Assembly: GCF_032854445.1 (NCBI RefSeq)
Contig: NW_027017961.1
Coordinates: forward strand, 310,001-374,000
Reading direction: 5' to 3'
From: Liolophura sinensis
Taxonomy: Eukaryota > Mollusca > Polyplacophora > Chitonida > Chitonidae
DNA length: 64,000 nucleotides
Shown here: piece by piece, positions 1 through 10,910 of the stretch
Layout of the letters: each line of letters begins with the position of its first letter
Position numbering within the stretch: position 1 is the stretch's first letter
Notes under the pieces: model-generated
What the model was told of the DNA's origin: nothing
What the model saw: only the letters and a program-made list of their open reading frames with translations
Database searches by the model: none
Made by a program: the position numbers and the translations under genes

Positions 1-812
1 ATAACATCATCAGTTACAAAATGAACATTGTATTCATTATATTAGCACGTTCAATTACAAGATGAACATTGTAATCATTAAAATATCATGCTCTGTTGCA
101 AGATGAAGATTGTAATCGACATAATAGCATGTTCAGTTACAAGATGAACATTGTAATCATTGTAATAGCATGTTCAGTTACAAAGTGAACATTGTAATCC
201 TTATAATTGCATGTTCAGTTACAAGATGAACGTTGTAATCATTATAAAAACATCATCAGTTCCTAGGTGAACATTGTAATCAGTATGCAAGCATGCTCAG
301 TTGCAAAATGGACATTGTAATGATTGCAATAGCATATTCAGTTACAAGATGAACATTGCAATCATTATAATAATGTGCTCAGTTACAAGGAGAACATTGA
401 AATCATTACAATAGCGTGCTCAGTTACAAGGTGAACATTGTAATCATTATAAAAACATGCCCAGTTACAAGATGAACATTGTAATAGTTAAAATAGCATG
501 CTCAAATACAAGATGAGCAATGTAATCATTATAATAGCATGCTCAATTACAAGATGAAAATTGTAATTCGTATAATAGCATGCTCAGTTACAACATGAAC
601 ATTGTAATCATTATAATAGCATGTTCAGTTACAAGATGAACATTGTAATCAGTATAATAGCATGCTCAGTTACAAAATTAATATTTTAATTATTACACTA
701 GTATGCCCAGTTACAAGATGAACATTGTAATCAGTATAATAGCGTGCTCAGTTACAAGATGAGCAATGTAATCATTATAATAGCATGTTCAGTTACCAGA
801 TGAACATTGTAA
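1..812. repeat. 41-bp satellite array, block 0
   Basis: This is a head-to-tail array of AT-rich 41-bp monomers. The CAGTTAC start recurs every 41 bases, for example at 134 and 175. A monomer begins CAGTTACAAG, has AACATTGTAATC in the middle and ends near TAGCATGCT. Each contains the inverted repeat TTACAA - 8 nt - TTGTAA. Monomer variants (GTTGC for GTTAC, ATCGACATAATAG, CCTTATAATTGC, AAAAACATCATC) recur in a fixed order. The block closely matches the end of block 1: position 1 corresponds to about 3959. The window therefore opens inside a higher-order unit. No gene is seen. Confidence 0.97.
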
Positions 813-1674
813 GAATTATTTTTAGAATAAATCGCTTCCAAACTCTGGTATATTCACCTTAGTTTAACTAAACGCCATCATATCGTATTTATGTTAATTA
901 CATGTAATATTTTAATAGGCATGTTCTTAAGTCAAGTGGCCCTTTGTTAGACTGTTTAGCCTTTCAAAACGGAAACTACAGGTATGCATATTTAAGAGAA
1001 CTTAAGTTTGTCCTTTTTTAAAACCATTTTCTTCATTCCTCAATGAAAAATACATGCATTGTTTCGCACCCCTATTTGCAGCGTTCTGGCAATGGGCCAA
1101 ATGTGTAGAATACGATATCTGTGAAATTAATCTGACTGCAATAAAATCAGAAAATTCGACCCCAATTCTTTGATGGTTTTCTCTACGGTTCTTCTATATC
1201 GGGACTAGTCTTGCTGACAATGGTAACTGATGCTCGTCGGCAGGTACACGTACGTTAATGAGATCAATAACTTTGTCTCTTTCTTTCAGGACAAATATGT
1301 AACTTATTAAACTAACGGTTTTGACAGATAAATGTAACAGCTCTGTGATCTCATCATGTTAGAAATGAAATAACAAATGCGATATAGACGTACTTGAGCT
1401 CCTAATATGTTTTTTCCAGAGTGCTTACGGTGGACTTCGTTTGGATTCTGTGAGGGTTTTGATAGGTCTGTTATATGTTAATTGTGGATTACTGAAAACT
1501 CGCTCCACTAATATTATATGTACAAACATGTTTGCTTAAAGCCTTCCTTTCACTAGGAAATAAAATAGCCTGAGTAGGAGCCTTGTCAGGTGGGGTTATG
1601 TATGGGAGGACTAAGGTTTGCCTGAAGTGAAAGACATAGGTACAGTAAATGGCGCAGAGACATACATGTCTTTA

Positions 1675-1691
1675 CAGATAAATGTTATCTG
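1675..1691. other. Perfect 7-bp hairpin upstream of the SINE
   Basis: CAGATAA and TTATCTG form a perfect inverted repeat around ATG. It lies a few bases upstream of the SINE target-site repeat and is present at the same place in all eleven islands. In the L islands and island 11 the related copy downstream of the SINE (CAGAAAA-ATG-CTATCTG) has lost the symmetry. No function is known. Confidence 0.7.
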
Positions 1692-1710
1692 ATCGTCAGT
1701 TGCACAGACC

Positions 1711-1783
1711 GGCCCGGATAGCACAGTTGGTAGAGCGTCCGCTTCGGGACCGGTAGATCCAGGATCAATCCTTGGTCGAGTCA
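1711..1783 (+). promoter_or_regulatory. tRNA-like SINE head with Pol III A and B boxes
   Basis: The A box TAGCACAGTTGG (1719-1730) fits TRGCNNARYNGG at every position. The B box is GGATCAATCC (1762-1771), one substitution and one deletion from GGTTCGANTCC. It sits in a T-arm-like stem, CCAGG / CTTGG, around a 7-nt loop. The 5' GGCCCGG can pair with TCGAGTC at 1776-1782 with one mismatch and two wobble pairs, like an acceptor stem. The anticodon stem is poor, so this is a tRNA relic and not a tRNA gene. The same head occurs in all eleven SINE copies at +4 to +76 of the element. The copies in islands 4 and 7 have GTTTCGGG for GCTTCGGG. Confidence 0.75.
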
Positions 1784-1800
1784 CACCTAAGACTTTAAAA

Positions 1801-1820
1801 GAGGAAGTTTTAACTTCCTC
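1801..1820. other. Hairpin in the SINE body
   Basis: GAGGAAGT and ACTTCCTC are perfect 8-bp inverted arms around a 4-nt loop, about 17 nt after the tRNA-like head. The arms are unchanged in all eleven SINE copies; the loop is TTTA here and TGTG in the others. It may be a structured element of the SINE RNA; this is an inference. Confidence 0.7.
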
Positions 1821-2090
1821 GTTTGGCGTTCAGCATGAAGGGGATAGTGCAACGACTGGTTGACCCGTTTCAGCATAATGGCTCGGGCGGGGCGGCTTAC
1901 TTGCCTTCGGTAAGTCGTCTCAGTGATGCAGCACTAAATAAAAGAGCGGTGAAAATCCGTCCTGCAACAAGGAGGCACATTACACGTGCATGCACCCTAA
2001 TGATTCCTTCGTCGTCATATGACTGAAAAATTGTTGAGTACGACGTTAAATCCCAAGCACTCACTCACTCAGTTGCACAGCGACATACAT

Positions 2091-4606
2091 ACAAGATGAA
2101 GATTGTAATCGACATAATAGCATGTTCAGTTACAAAATGAACATTGTAATCATTGTAATAGCATGTTAAGTTACAAAGTGAACATTGTAATCCTTATAAT
2201 TGCATGTTCAGTTACAAGATGAACATTGTAATCATTATAAAAACATCATCAGTTGCAAGGTGAACATTGTAATCAGTATACAAGCATGCTCAGTTGCAAA
2301 ATGGACATTGTAATCATTACAATAGCATATTCAGTTACAAGATGAACATTGTAATCATTATAATCATGTGCTCAGTTACAAGGTGAACATTGTAATCATT
2401 ACAATAGCGTGCTCAGTTACAAGATGAACATTGTAATCATTATAAAAACATGCCCAGTTACAAGATGAACATTGTAATAGTTAAAATAGTATGATCAGTT
2501 ACGAAGTGAACATTGTAATCATTATAATAGCATTCTCAGTTGCAAGATAAACATTGTAATCATTATAATATCATTTTCAGTTGCAAGATGAAGATTGTAA
2601 TCGACATAATAGCATGTTCAGTTACAAGATGAACATTGTAATCATTGTAATAGCATGTTCAGTTACAAAGTAAACATTGTAATCATTATAATAGCGTCAA
2701 CGGTTACAAAATCACCATTGTAATCAAAATAATAGCATGCTCAGTTACAAAATGAATATTTCAATCATTATATTAGCATATTTCATTACAAGATTAACAT
2801 TGTAATCATTATAAAAACATCATCAGTTACAAGGTGAACATTGTAATCAGTATAAAAGCATGCTCAGTTGCAAAATGGATATTGTAATCATTACATTAGC
2901 ATATTCACTTACAAGATGAACATTGTAATTATTATAATAATGTGCTCAGTTACAAGGTGAACAATGTAATCATTGTAATAGCATGTTCAGTTACAAAGTG
3001 AACATTGTATTCCTTATAATTGCATGTTCACTTTCAAAGTGAACATTGTAATCATTATAAAAACATCATCAGTTGCAAAGTGAAAATTGTAATCAGTATA
3101 CAAGCATGCTCAGTTGCAAAATGGACATTGTAATCATTACAATAGCATATTCAGTTACAAGGTGAACAATGTAATCATTGTAATAGCATGTTCAGTTACA
3201 AAGTGAACATTGTAATCCTTATAATTGCATGTTCAGTTACAAGATGAACATTGTAATCATTATAAAAAAATAAACAGTTTTAAGGTGAACATTGTAATCA
3301 GTATACAAGCATGTTCAGTTGCAAAATGGACATTGTAATCATTACATTAGCATATTCACTTACAAGATGAATATTGTAATCATTATAATAACATTATCAC
3401 TTACAACATAAGCATTGTATTCATTATGTTAGCTCGTTGACTTACAAGATAAACATTGTAATCATTATAAAAGCATGTTCAGTTACAAGGTGAACATAGT
3501 AATCATTTTAAAAACATGCTCAGTTGCAAGATGAAGATTGTAATCGACATAATAGCATGTTCAGTTACAAGATGAACATTGTAATCATTATAAAAACATC
3601 ATCAGTTGCAAGGTGAACATTGTAATTAGTATACAAGCATGCTCAGTTGCAAGATAAACATTGTAATCATTACATTAGCATATTCACTTACAAGATGAAT
3701 ATTGTAATCTTTATAATAACATCATCAGTTACAAAGTAAACATTGTATTTATTATATTAGCACGTTCAATTACAAGATGAACATTGTAATCATTATAAAA
3801 GCATGTTCAGTTACAAGGTGAACATTGTAATCTTTATAATAGCATGTTCAGTTACAAGGTGGACATTGTAAGTATAAAAGCATGCTCAGTTGCAAAATGG
3901 ACATTGTAATCATTACATAAGCATATTCAGTTACAAGATGAATATTGTAATCATTATAATAACATCATCAGTTACAAAATGAACATTGTATTCATTATAT
4001 TAGCACGTTCAATTACAAGATGAACATTGTAATCATTAAAATATCATGCTCTGTTGCAAGATGAAGATTGTAATCGACATAATAGCATGTTCAGTTACAA
4101 GATGAACATTGTAATCATTGTAATAGCATGTTCAGTTACAAAGTGAACATTGTAATCCTTATAATTGCATGTTTAGTTACAAGATGAACATTGTAATCAT
4201 TATAAAAACATCATCAGTTCCAAGGTGAACATTGTAATCAGTATAGAAGCATGCTCAGTTGCAAAATGGACATTGTAATCATTGCAATAGCATATTCAGT
4301 TACAAGATGAGCAATGTAATCATTATAATAGCATGCTTAATTACAAGATGAAGATTGTAATTCGTATAATAGCATGCTCAGTTACAACATGAACATTGTA
4401 ATCATTATAATAGCATGTTCAGTTAGAAGATGAACATTGTAATCAGTATAATAGCATGCTCAGTTACAAAGTTAATATTTTAATTATTACACTAGTATGC
4501 CCAGTTACAAGATGAACATTGTAATCAGTATAATAGCGTGCTCAGTTACAAGATGAGCAATGTAATCATTATAATAGCATGTTCAGTTACCTGATGAACA
4601 TTGTAA
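2091..4606. repeat. 41-bp satellite array, block 1
   Basis: This is a 2516-bp array that begins mid-monomer at the S-island breakpoint with the ATCGACATAATAG monomer. It is 1760 bp shorter than block 3, which equals 42x41+38, so it looks like an in-register deletion derivative. It contains the rare GCGTCAACGG monomer near 2695 and the AAAAAAATAAACAG monomer near 3265. The last monomer before the island reads TTACCTGATG, as before islands 4, 7, 9 and 10. No gene is seen. Confidence 0.96.
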
Positions 4607-5501
4607 GAATTATTTTTAGAATAAATCGCTTCCAAACTCTGGTATATTCACCTTAGTTTAACTAAACGCCATCATATCGTATTTATGTTAATTACATGTA
4701 ATATTTTAATAGGCATGTTCTTAAATCAAGTGGCCCTTTGTTAGACTGTTTAGCCTTTCAAAACGGAAACTACAGGTATGCATATTTAAGAGAACTTATC
4801 TTTGTCCTTTTTTAAAACCATTTTCTTCATTTCTCAATGAAAAATACATGCATTGTTTCGCACCCCTATTTGCAGCGTTCTGGCAATGGGCCAAATGTGT
4901 AGAATACGATATCTGTGAAATTAATCTGACTGCAATAAAATCAGAAAATTCGACCCCAATTCTTTTATGGTTTTCTCTACGGTTCTTCTATATCGGAACT
5001 AGTCTTGCTGACAATGGTAACTGATGCTCGTCGGCAGGTACACGTACGTTAATGAGATCAATAACTTTGTCTCTTTCTTTCAGGACAAATATGTAACTTA
5101 TTAAACTAACGGTTTTGACAGATAAATGTAACAGCTCTGTGATCTCATCATGTTAGAAATGAAATAAAAAATGCGATATAGACGTACTTGAGCTCCTAAT
5201 ATGTTTTTTCCAGAGTGCTTACGGTGGACTTCGTTTGGATTCTGTGAGGGTTTTGATAGGTCTGTTATATGTTAATTGTGGATTACTGAAAACTCGCTCC
5301 ACTAACATTATATATACAAACATGTATGCTTAAAGCCTTCCTTTCACTAGGAAATAAAATAGCCTGAGTAGGAGCCTTGTCAGGTGGGGTTATGTATGGG
5401 AGGACTAAGGTTTGCCTGAAGTGAAAGACATAGGTACAGTAAATGGCGCAGAGACATACATGTCTTTACAGATAAATGTTATCTGATCGTCAGTTGCACA
5501 G

Positions 5502-5855
5502 ACCGGCCCGGATAGCACAGTTGGTAGAGCGTCCGCTTCGGGACCGGTAGATCCAGGATCAATCCTTGGTCGAGTCACACCTAAGACTTTAAAAGAGGAA
5601 GTTGTGACTTCCTCGTTTGGCGTTCAGCATGAAGGGGGATAGTGCAACGACTGGTTGACCCGTTTCAGTATAATGGCTCGGGCGGGGCGGCTTACTTGCC
5701 TTCGGTAAGTCGTCTCAGTGATGCAGCACTAAATAAAAGAGCGGTGAAAATCCGTCCTGCAACAAGGAGTGCATGCACCCTAATGATTCCTTCGTCGTCA
5801 TATGACTGAAAAATTGTTGAGTACGACGTTAAACCCCAAGCACTCACTCACTCAC
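5502..5855 (+). mobile_element. tRNA-derived SINE, island 2 copy
   Basis: It has the same structure as the island 1 copy, between TCAGTTGCACAG repeats at 5490-5501 and 5856-5867. At 354 bp it lacks 12 bp (GCACATTAAACG) at about 5769, which is private to this copy. Head, hairpin and (ACTC)n tail are intact. Confidence 0.87.
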
Positions 5856-5920
5856 TCAGTTGCACAGCGACATACATGTCTATACAGAAAAATGCTATCT
5901 GATCGCAGTCAGTGTAAAAT

Positions 5921-6055
5921 TCCTGACGGTGTTTACTGTGCAGCAGAGATTCAGGATGGTGCTTACTGTGTAGCAGAGTTTCAGGATGGTATTTACTGTG
6001 CAGCAGAGATTCAGGATGGTGTTTACGTGCAACAGAGATTCAGTATGGTGTTAAT
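5921..6055 (+). repeat. 30-bp minisatellite, about 4.5 units
   Basis: The unit runs roughly GGTGTTTACTGTGCAGCAGA then GATTCAGGAT. Since 30 is divisible by three, one frame stays open and reads a 10-residue repeat of type DGVYCAAEIQ. Here TTTACGTGCA lacks one G that the other three copies have (TTTACGGTGCA). This shifts the frame and produces a longer 109-residue open frame (5802-6131) that begins inside the SINE. The frameshift argues against selection for a protein. Confidence 0.85.
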
Positions 6056-6298
6056 TGATTTAATCAACGATTCAGGAAAACACAGTGATCCAGGTTTAGA
6101 AGCTTCAGGTTATATTAATATCTTGAAGTAATGATACTGCGTTGCTTGAAACCATTTAAACATCCGAATTCCACTGACTCTGTCAACACGCTGGATGAAA
6201 GAATATATTGGAGTGAAATCAGTTAGAGAAACACATGATTTTCTATCGGCCTCACAACGTTTTACATTTTACTTACTTATTTAATTTTTGTTTGAGGA

Positions 6299-6337
6299 GG
6301 GCCTCAGTTACCGAGGGGGTCAGCACGCCATCGCCCT
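6299..6337 (+). mobile_element. 5' stub of a second SINE (truncated)
   Basis: These 39 bp match the start of the complete second SINE in island 11 (62705-62743), then jump at GCCCT directly to CTGTAATCCCAC. The rest of that element and the following sequence, 853 bp in all, are missing. The stub shows that the L islands are deletion derivatives of an island-11-like form. Confidence 0.8.
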
Positions 6338-6573
6338 CTGTAATCCCACATGGAACACTGGGGTTAGAGCTGATTTCCTAGCTGGCACCATCTTTTAAGT
6401 GCCAATATTGAGAAATGCCTTCTATTTCTTCTCAACGATCAACGGTACAAAGATGCAGTTTGGACCAAATACACGCTAAAAAGCTCATCTTATCCCCACA
6501 CATTATCCACACTAAATCTTTCATTTTTCCCCTCAGCTGAAATAGACTAAATCCAGTTAAAGAGACTCGTGTC

Positions 6574-9500
6574 TTATGATAGCATGCTCAGTTACAAGAT
6601 AAACATTGTAAACATTATATTATCACGCTCACTTACAAGGTAAACATTGTAATCATTATAATAGAAAGCTCAGTTACAGGATGAAAATTGTAATCATAAT
6701 AGCATGTTCAGTTACAAGATGAATTTTGTAATCATTATAATAACATCATCAGTTACAAAATGAACATTGTATTCATTATATTAGCACGTTCAATTACAAC
6801 ATGAACATTGTAATCATTATAATAGCATGCTCAGTTACAAGATGAACATTGTAAACAGTATAATAGCGTGCTCATTTACAAAATGAACATTGTCATCATT
6901 ATAATAGCATGCTAAGTTACAAGATGAACATTGTAATCATTATAAAAACATCATCAGTTACAAGGTGAACATTGTAATCAGTATAAAAGCATGCTCAGTT
7001 GCAAAATGAACATTGTAATCATTATAATAGCATGTTCAGTTACAAGGTGAACATTGTAATTATTATAAAAACATGCCCAGTTACAAGATGAACATTGTAA
7101 TACTTCTAATAGCATGTTCAGTTACGAAGTGAACATTGTAATCATTATAATAGCATTCTCAGTTTCAAGATAACCATTGTAATCATTATAATATCATTTT
7201 CAGTTGCAAGATGAAGATTGTAATCGACATAATAGCATGTTCAGTTACAAGATGAACATTGTAATCATTGTAATAGCATGTTCAGTTATAAAGTGAACAT
7301 TGTAATCCTTATAATTGCATGTTCAGTTACAAGATGAACATTGTAATCATGATAAAAACATCATCAGTTGCAAGGTGAACATTGTAATCAGTATACAAGC
7401 ATGCTCAGTTGCAAATTGGACATTGTAATCATTACAATAGCATATTCAGTTACAAGATGAACATTGTAATCATTATAATCATGTGCTCAGTTACAAGGTG
7501 AACATTATAATCATTACAATAGCGTGCTCAGTTACAAGATGAACATTGTAATCATTATAAAAACATGCCCAGTTACAAGATGAACATTGTAATAGTTAAA
7601 ATAGCATGATCAGTTACGAAGTGAACATTGTAATCATTATAATATCATTTTCAGTTGCAAGATAAACATTGTAATCATTATAATATCATTTTCAGTTACA
7701 AGATAAAGATTGTAATCGACATAATAGCATGTTCAGTTACAAGATGAACATTGTAATCATTGTAATAGCATGTTCAGTTACAAAGTAAACATTGTAAGCA
7801 TTATAATAGCGTCAACGGTTACAAAATAACCATTGTAATCAATATAATAGCATGCTCAGTTACAAAATGAATATTGCAATTATTATATTAGCATATGTAG
7901 TTACAAGACGAACATTGTAATCATTATTATAGCATATGTAGTTACAAGATGAACATTGTAATCATTATAAAAACATCATCAGTTACAAGGTGAACATTGT
8001 AATCAGTATAAAAGCATGCTCAGTTGCAAAATGGATATTGTGATCATTACATTAGCATGTTCACTTACAAGATGAACATTGTAATCATTATAATAATGTG
8101 CTCAGTTACAAGGTGAACAATGTAATCTTTGTAATAGCATGTTCAGTTACAAAGTGAACATTGTAATCCTTATAATTGCATGTTCAGTTACAAAGTGAAC
8201 ATTGTAATCATTATAAAAACATCATCAGTTGCAAGGTGAACATTGTAATCAGTATACAAGCATGCTCAGTTGCAAAATGGACATTGTAATCATTACAATA
8301 GCATATTCAGTTACAAGATGAACATTGTAATCATTATAATAATGCGCTCAGTTACAAGGTGAACCATGTAATCATTGTAATAGCATGTTCAGTTACAAAG
8401 TGAACATTGTAATCCTTATAATTGCATGTTCAGTTACAAGATGAACATTGTAATCATTATAAAAACATAAACAGTTACAAGGTGAACATTGTAATCAGTA
8501 TACAAGCATGCTCAGTTGCAAAATGGACATTGTAATCATTACATTAGCATATTCACTTACAAGATGAACATTGTAATCATTATAATAACATCATCAGTTA
8601 CAACATAAGCATTGTATTCATTATATTAGCTCGTTCACTTACAAGATAAACATTGTAATCATTATAAAAGCATGTTCAGTTACAAGGTGAACATAGTAAT
8701 CATTTTAAAAACATGCTCAGTTGCAAGATGAAGATTGTAATCGACATAATAGCATGTTCAGTTATAAGATGAACATTGTAATCATTATAAAAACATCATC
8801 AGTTGCAAGGTGAACATTGTAATCAGTATGCAAGCATGCTCAGTTGCAAGATAAACATTGTAATCATTACATTAGCATATTCACTTACAAGATGAATATT
8901 GTAATCATTATAATAACATCATCAGTTACAAAGTAAACATTGTATTCATTATATTAGCACGTTCAATTACAAGATGAACATTGTAATCATTATAAAAGCA
9001 TGTTCAGTTACAAGGTGAACATTGTAATCTTTATAAAAACATGCTCAGTTACAAGATGAACATTCTAATCATTATAATAGCATGTTCATTTACAAGGTGG
9101 ACATTGTAAGTATAAAAGCATGCTCAGTTGCAAAATGGACATTGTAATCATTACATAAGCATATTTAGTTACAAGATGAATATTGTAATCATTATATAAA
9201 CATCACCAGTTACAAAATGAACATTGTATTCATTATATTAGCACGTTCAATTACAGGATGAACATTGTAATCATTATAATATTATGCTCAGTTGCAAGAT
9301 AAAGATTGTAATCGACATAATAGCATGTTCAGTTACAAGATGAACATTGTAATCATTGTAATAGCATGTTCAGTTACAAAGTGAACATTGTAATCCTTAT
9401 AATTGCATGTTCAGTTACAAGATGAACGTTGTAATCATTATAAAAACATCATCAGTTCCTAGGTGAACATTGTAATCAGTATACAAGCATGCTCAGTTGC

Positions 9501-10910
9501 AAAATGGACATTGTAATCATTGCAATAGCATATTCAGTTACAAGATGAACATTGCAATCATTATAATAATGTGCTCAGTTACAAGGAGAACATTGAAATT
9601 ATTACAATAGCGTGCTCAGTTACAAGGTGAACATTGTAATCATTATAAAAACATGCCCAGTTACAAGATGAACATTGTAATAGTTAAAATAGCATGCTCA
9701 AATACAAGATGAGCAATGTAATCATTATAATAGCATGCTCAATTACAAGATGAAAATTGTAATTCGTATAATAGCATGCTCAGTTACAACATGAACATTG
9801 TAATCATTATATTAGCACGTTCAATTACAACATGAACATTGTAATCATTATAATAGCATGCTCAGTTACAAGATGAACATTGTAAACAGTATAATAGCGT
9901 GCTCATTTACAAAATGAACATTGTCATCATTATAATAGCATGTTCAGTTACAAGATGAACATTGTAATCATTATAAAAACATCATCAGTTACAAGGTGAA
10001 CATTGTAATCAGTATAAAAGCATGCTCAGTTGTAAAATCAACATTGTAATCATTATAATAGCATGTTCAGTTACAAGGTGAACATTGTAATTATTATAAA
10101 AACATGCCCAGTTACAAGATGAACATTGTAATACTTTTAATAGCATGTTCAGTTACGAAGTGAACATTGTAATCATTATAATAGCATGCTTAGTTTCAAG
10201 ATAAACATTGTAATCATTATAATATCATTTTCAGTTGCAAGATGAAGATTGTAATCGACATAATAGCATGTTCAGTTACAAGATGAACATTGTAATCATT
10301 GTAATAGCATGTTCAGTTACAAAGTGAACATTGTAATCCTTATAATTGCATGTTCAGTTACAAGATGAACATTGTAATCATGATAAAAACATCATCAGTT
10401 GCAAGGTGAACATTGTAATCAGTATACAAGCATGCTCAGTTGCAAATTGGACATTGTAATCATTACAATAGCATATTCAGTTACAAGATGAACATTGCAA
10501 TCATTATAATAATGTGCTCAGTTACAAGGAGAACATTGAAATCATTACAATAGCGTGCTCAGTTACAAGGTGAACATTGTAATCATTATAAAAACATGCC
10601 CAGTTACAAGATGAACATTGTAATAGTTAAAATAGCATGCTCAAATACAAGATGAGCAATGTAATCATTATAATAGCATGCTCAGTTACAACATGAACAT
10701 TGTAATCATTATAATAGCATGTCCAGTTACAAGGTGAACATTGTAATCAGTATAATAGCATGCTCAGTTACAAAATTAATATTTTAATTATTACACTAGT
10801 ATGCCCAGTTACAAGATGAACATTGTAATCAGTATAATAGCGTGCTCAGTTACAAGATGAGCAATGTAATCATTATAATAGCATGTTCAGTTACCAGATG
10901 AAGATTGTAA
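6574..10910. repeat. 41-bp satellite array, block 2
   Basis: This is a 4337-bp array. It starts with the L-specific monomers (ATTATATTATCACGCTCACT, AATAGAAAGCTCAG) found after every L island and after island 11. It is 943 bp (23x41) longer than blocks 4 and 7. The excess comes from a second copy at about 9807-10490 of sequence at about 6776-7460, with the AAATACAAGATGAGC monomer present at both 9699 and 10642. The last monomer is TTACCAGATGAAG. No gene is seen. Confidence 0.96.
9807..10490. repeat. Duplicated satellite segment (second copy of 6776-7460)
   Basis: Markers such as TTAGCACGTTCAATTACAAC, GTAAACAGTATAATAGCG and GTAATACTTTTAATAGC recur here about 3031 bp after their first occurrence. 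The copy replaces what would be the block end, and the AAATACAAGATGAGC segment is then repeated. Blocks 4 and 7 have no such copy. Confidence 0.75.

Larger units (their letters stand above)
1708..2068 (+). mobile_element. tRNA-derived SINE, island 1 copy
   Basis: This is a full-length non-autonomous retroelement: tRNA-like head (1711-1783), a core of about 250 bp, then a tail with TTGTTGAGTACGACGTTAAA and (ACTC)n. It is flanked by the perfect 12-bp repeat TCAGTTGCACAG at 1696-1707 and 2069-2080, read as the target-site duplication. The tail motif resembles SINEs of bivalves and gastropods, a comparison made from memory. At 361 bp it is 5 bp shorter than the usual 366-bp copy, lacking one G in the GAAGGGGGAT run and one ACTC unit. 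The conserved hairpin just after the head has TTTA in its loop instead of TGTG, which creates a TTTT run that could end Pol III transcription early. The small open frame at 1823-2026 is a chance frame inside the SINE. Confidence 0.88.
813..2090 (+). repeat. Island 1, short type (S)
   Basis: This non-satellite module interrupts a satellite monomer after AACATTGTAA and begins GAATTATTTTTAGAATAAAT. It has an AT-rich 5' segment (813-1695) followed by a SINE. The 5' segment holds no open frame of note and no domain I recognise. It has a pyrimidine tract ending in CAG near 1289 and a perfect hairpin at 1675-1691. After the SINE the island ends within ACATACAT, and satellite resumes mid-monomer at ACAAGATGAAG. 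The same 3' breakpoint is found in all seven S islands. At sites that vary between islands this copy is mixed: TTTTAATAGG, GCGTTCTGG and AATAAAATC match the L islands, while TACCAGATG and TTAAGTCAAG match islands 3, 5, 6 and 8. Its function, if any, is unknown. Confidence 0.9.
4607..6573 (+). repeat. Island 2, long type (L)
   Basis: The 5' segment and SINE are as in island 1, but after the SINE the island continues with a diverged repeat of the pre-SINE flank, a 30-bp minisatellite, the stub of a second SINE, and about 235 bp ending GAGACTCGTGTC. Satellite then resumes at TTATGATAGCATGC, in phase with the interrupted monomer. At 1967 bp it is 13 bp shorter than island 4; a 12-bp SINE deletion and a 1-bp minisatellite deletion account for this exactly. 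It carries the L alleles TTAAATCAAG, GCGTTCTGG and AATAAAATC, plus a private CTTATCTTTG. No convincing gene is seen. Confidence 0.9.

Noticed and set aside
134-174. Centromeric CENP-B box or telomeric repeat in the monomer
   Set aside because: No match to the CENP-B box pattern and no TTAGGG-type units. A centromeric role cannot be judged from sequence alone.
1-812. CRISPR-like array (short regular repeats, 41-bp period)
   Set aside because: There are no unique spacers between repeats; the whole 41-bp unit repeats. No cas genes are present, and tRNA-derived SINEs show a eukaryotic genome.
813-1695. DNA transposon or intron-like origin of the island 5' segment (GTAAGA at the edge, TCTTTCTTTCAG near 1289)
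   Set aside because: No terminal inverted repeats join the island ends and no exons are visible. Splice-like motifs are frequent by chance in AT-rich DNA.
1711-1783. Functional tRNA gene
   Set aside because: The anticodon stem pairs poorly, the acceptor stem has a mismatch, there is no nearby T-run terminator, and the SINE body follows directly.
1823-2026. 67-residue open frame, repeated at 42686-42889
   Set aside because: It lies wholly inside the SINE core and exists only in copies with one G fewer in a G run, so it is a chance frame.
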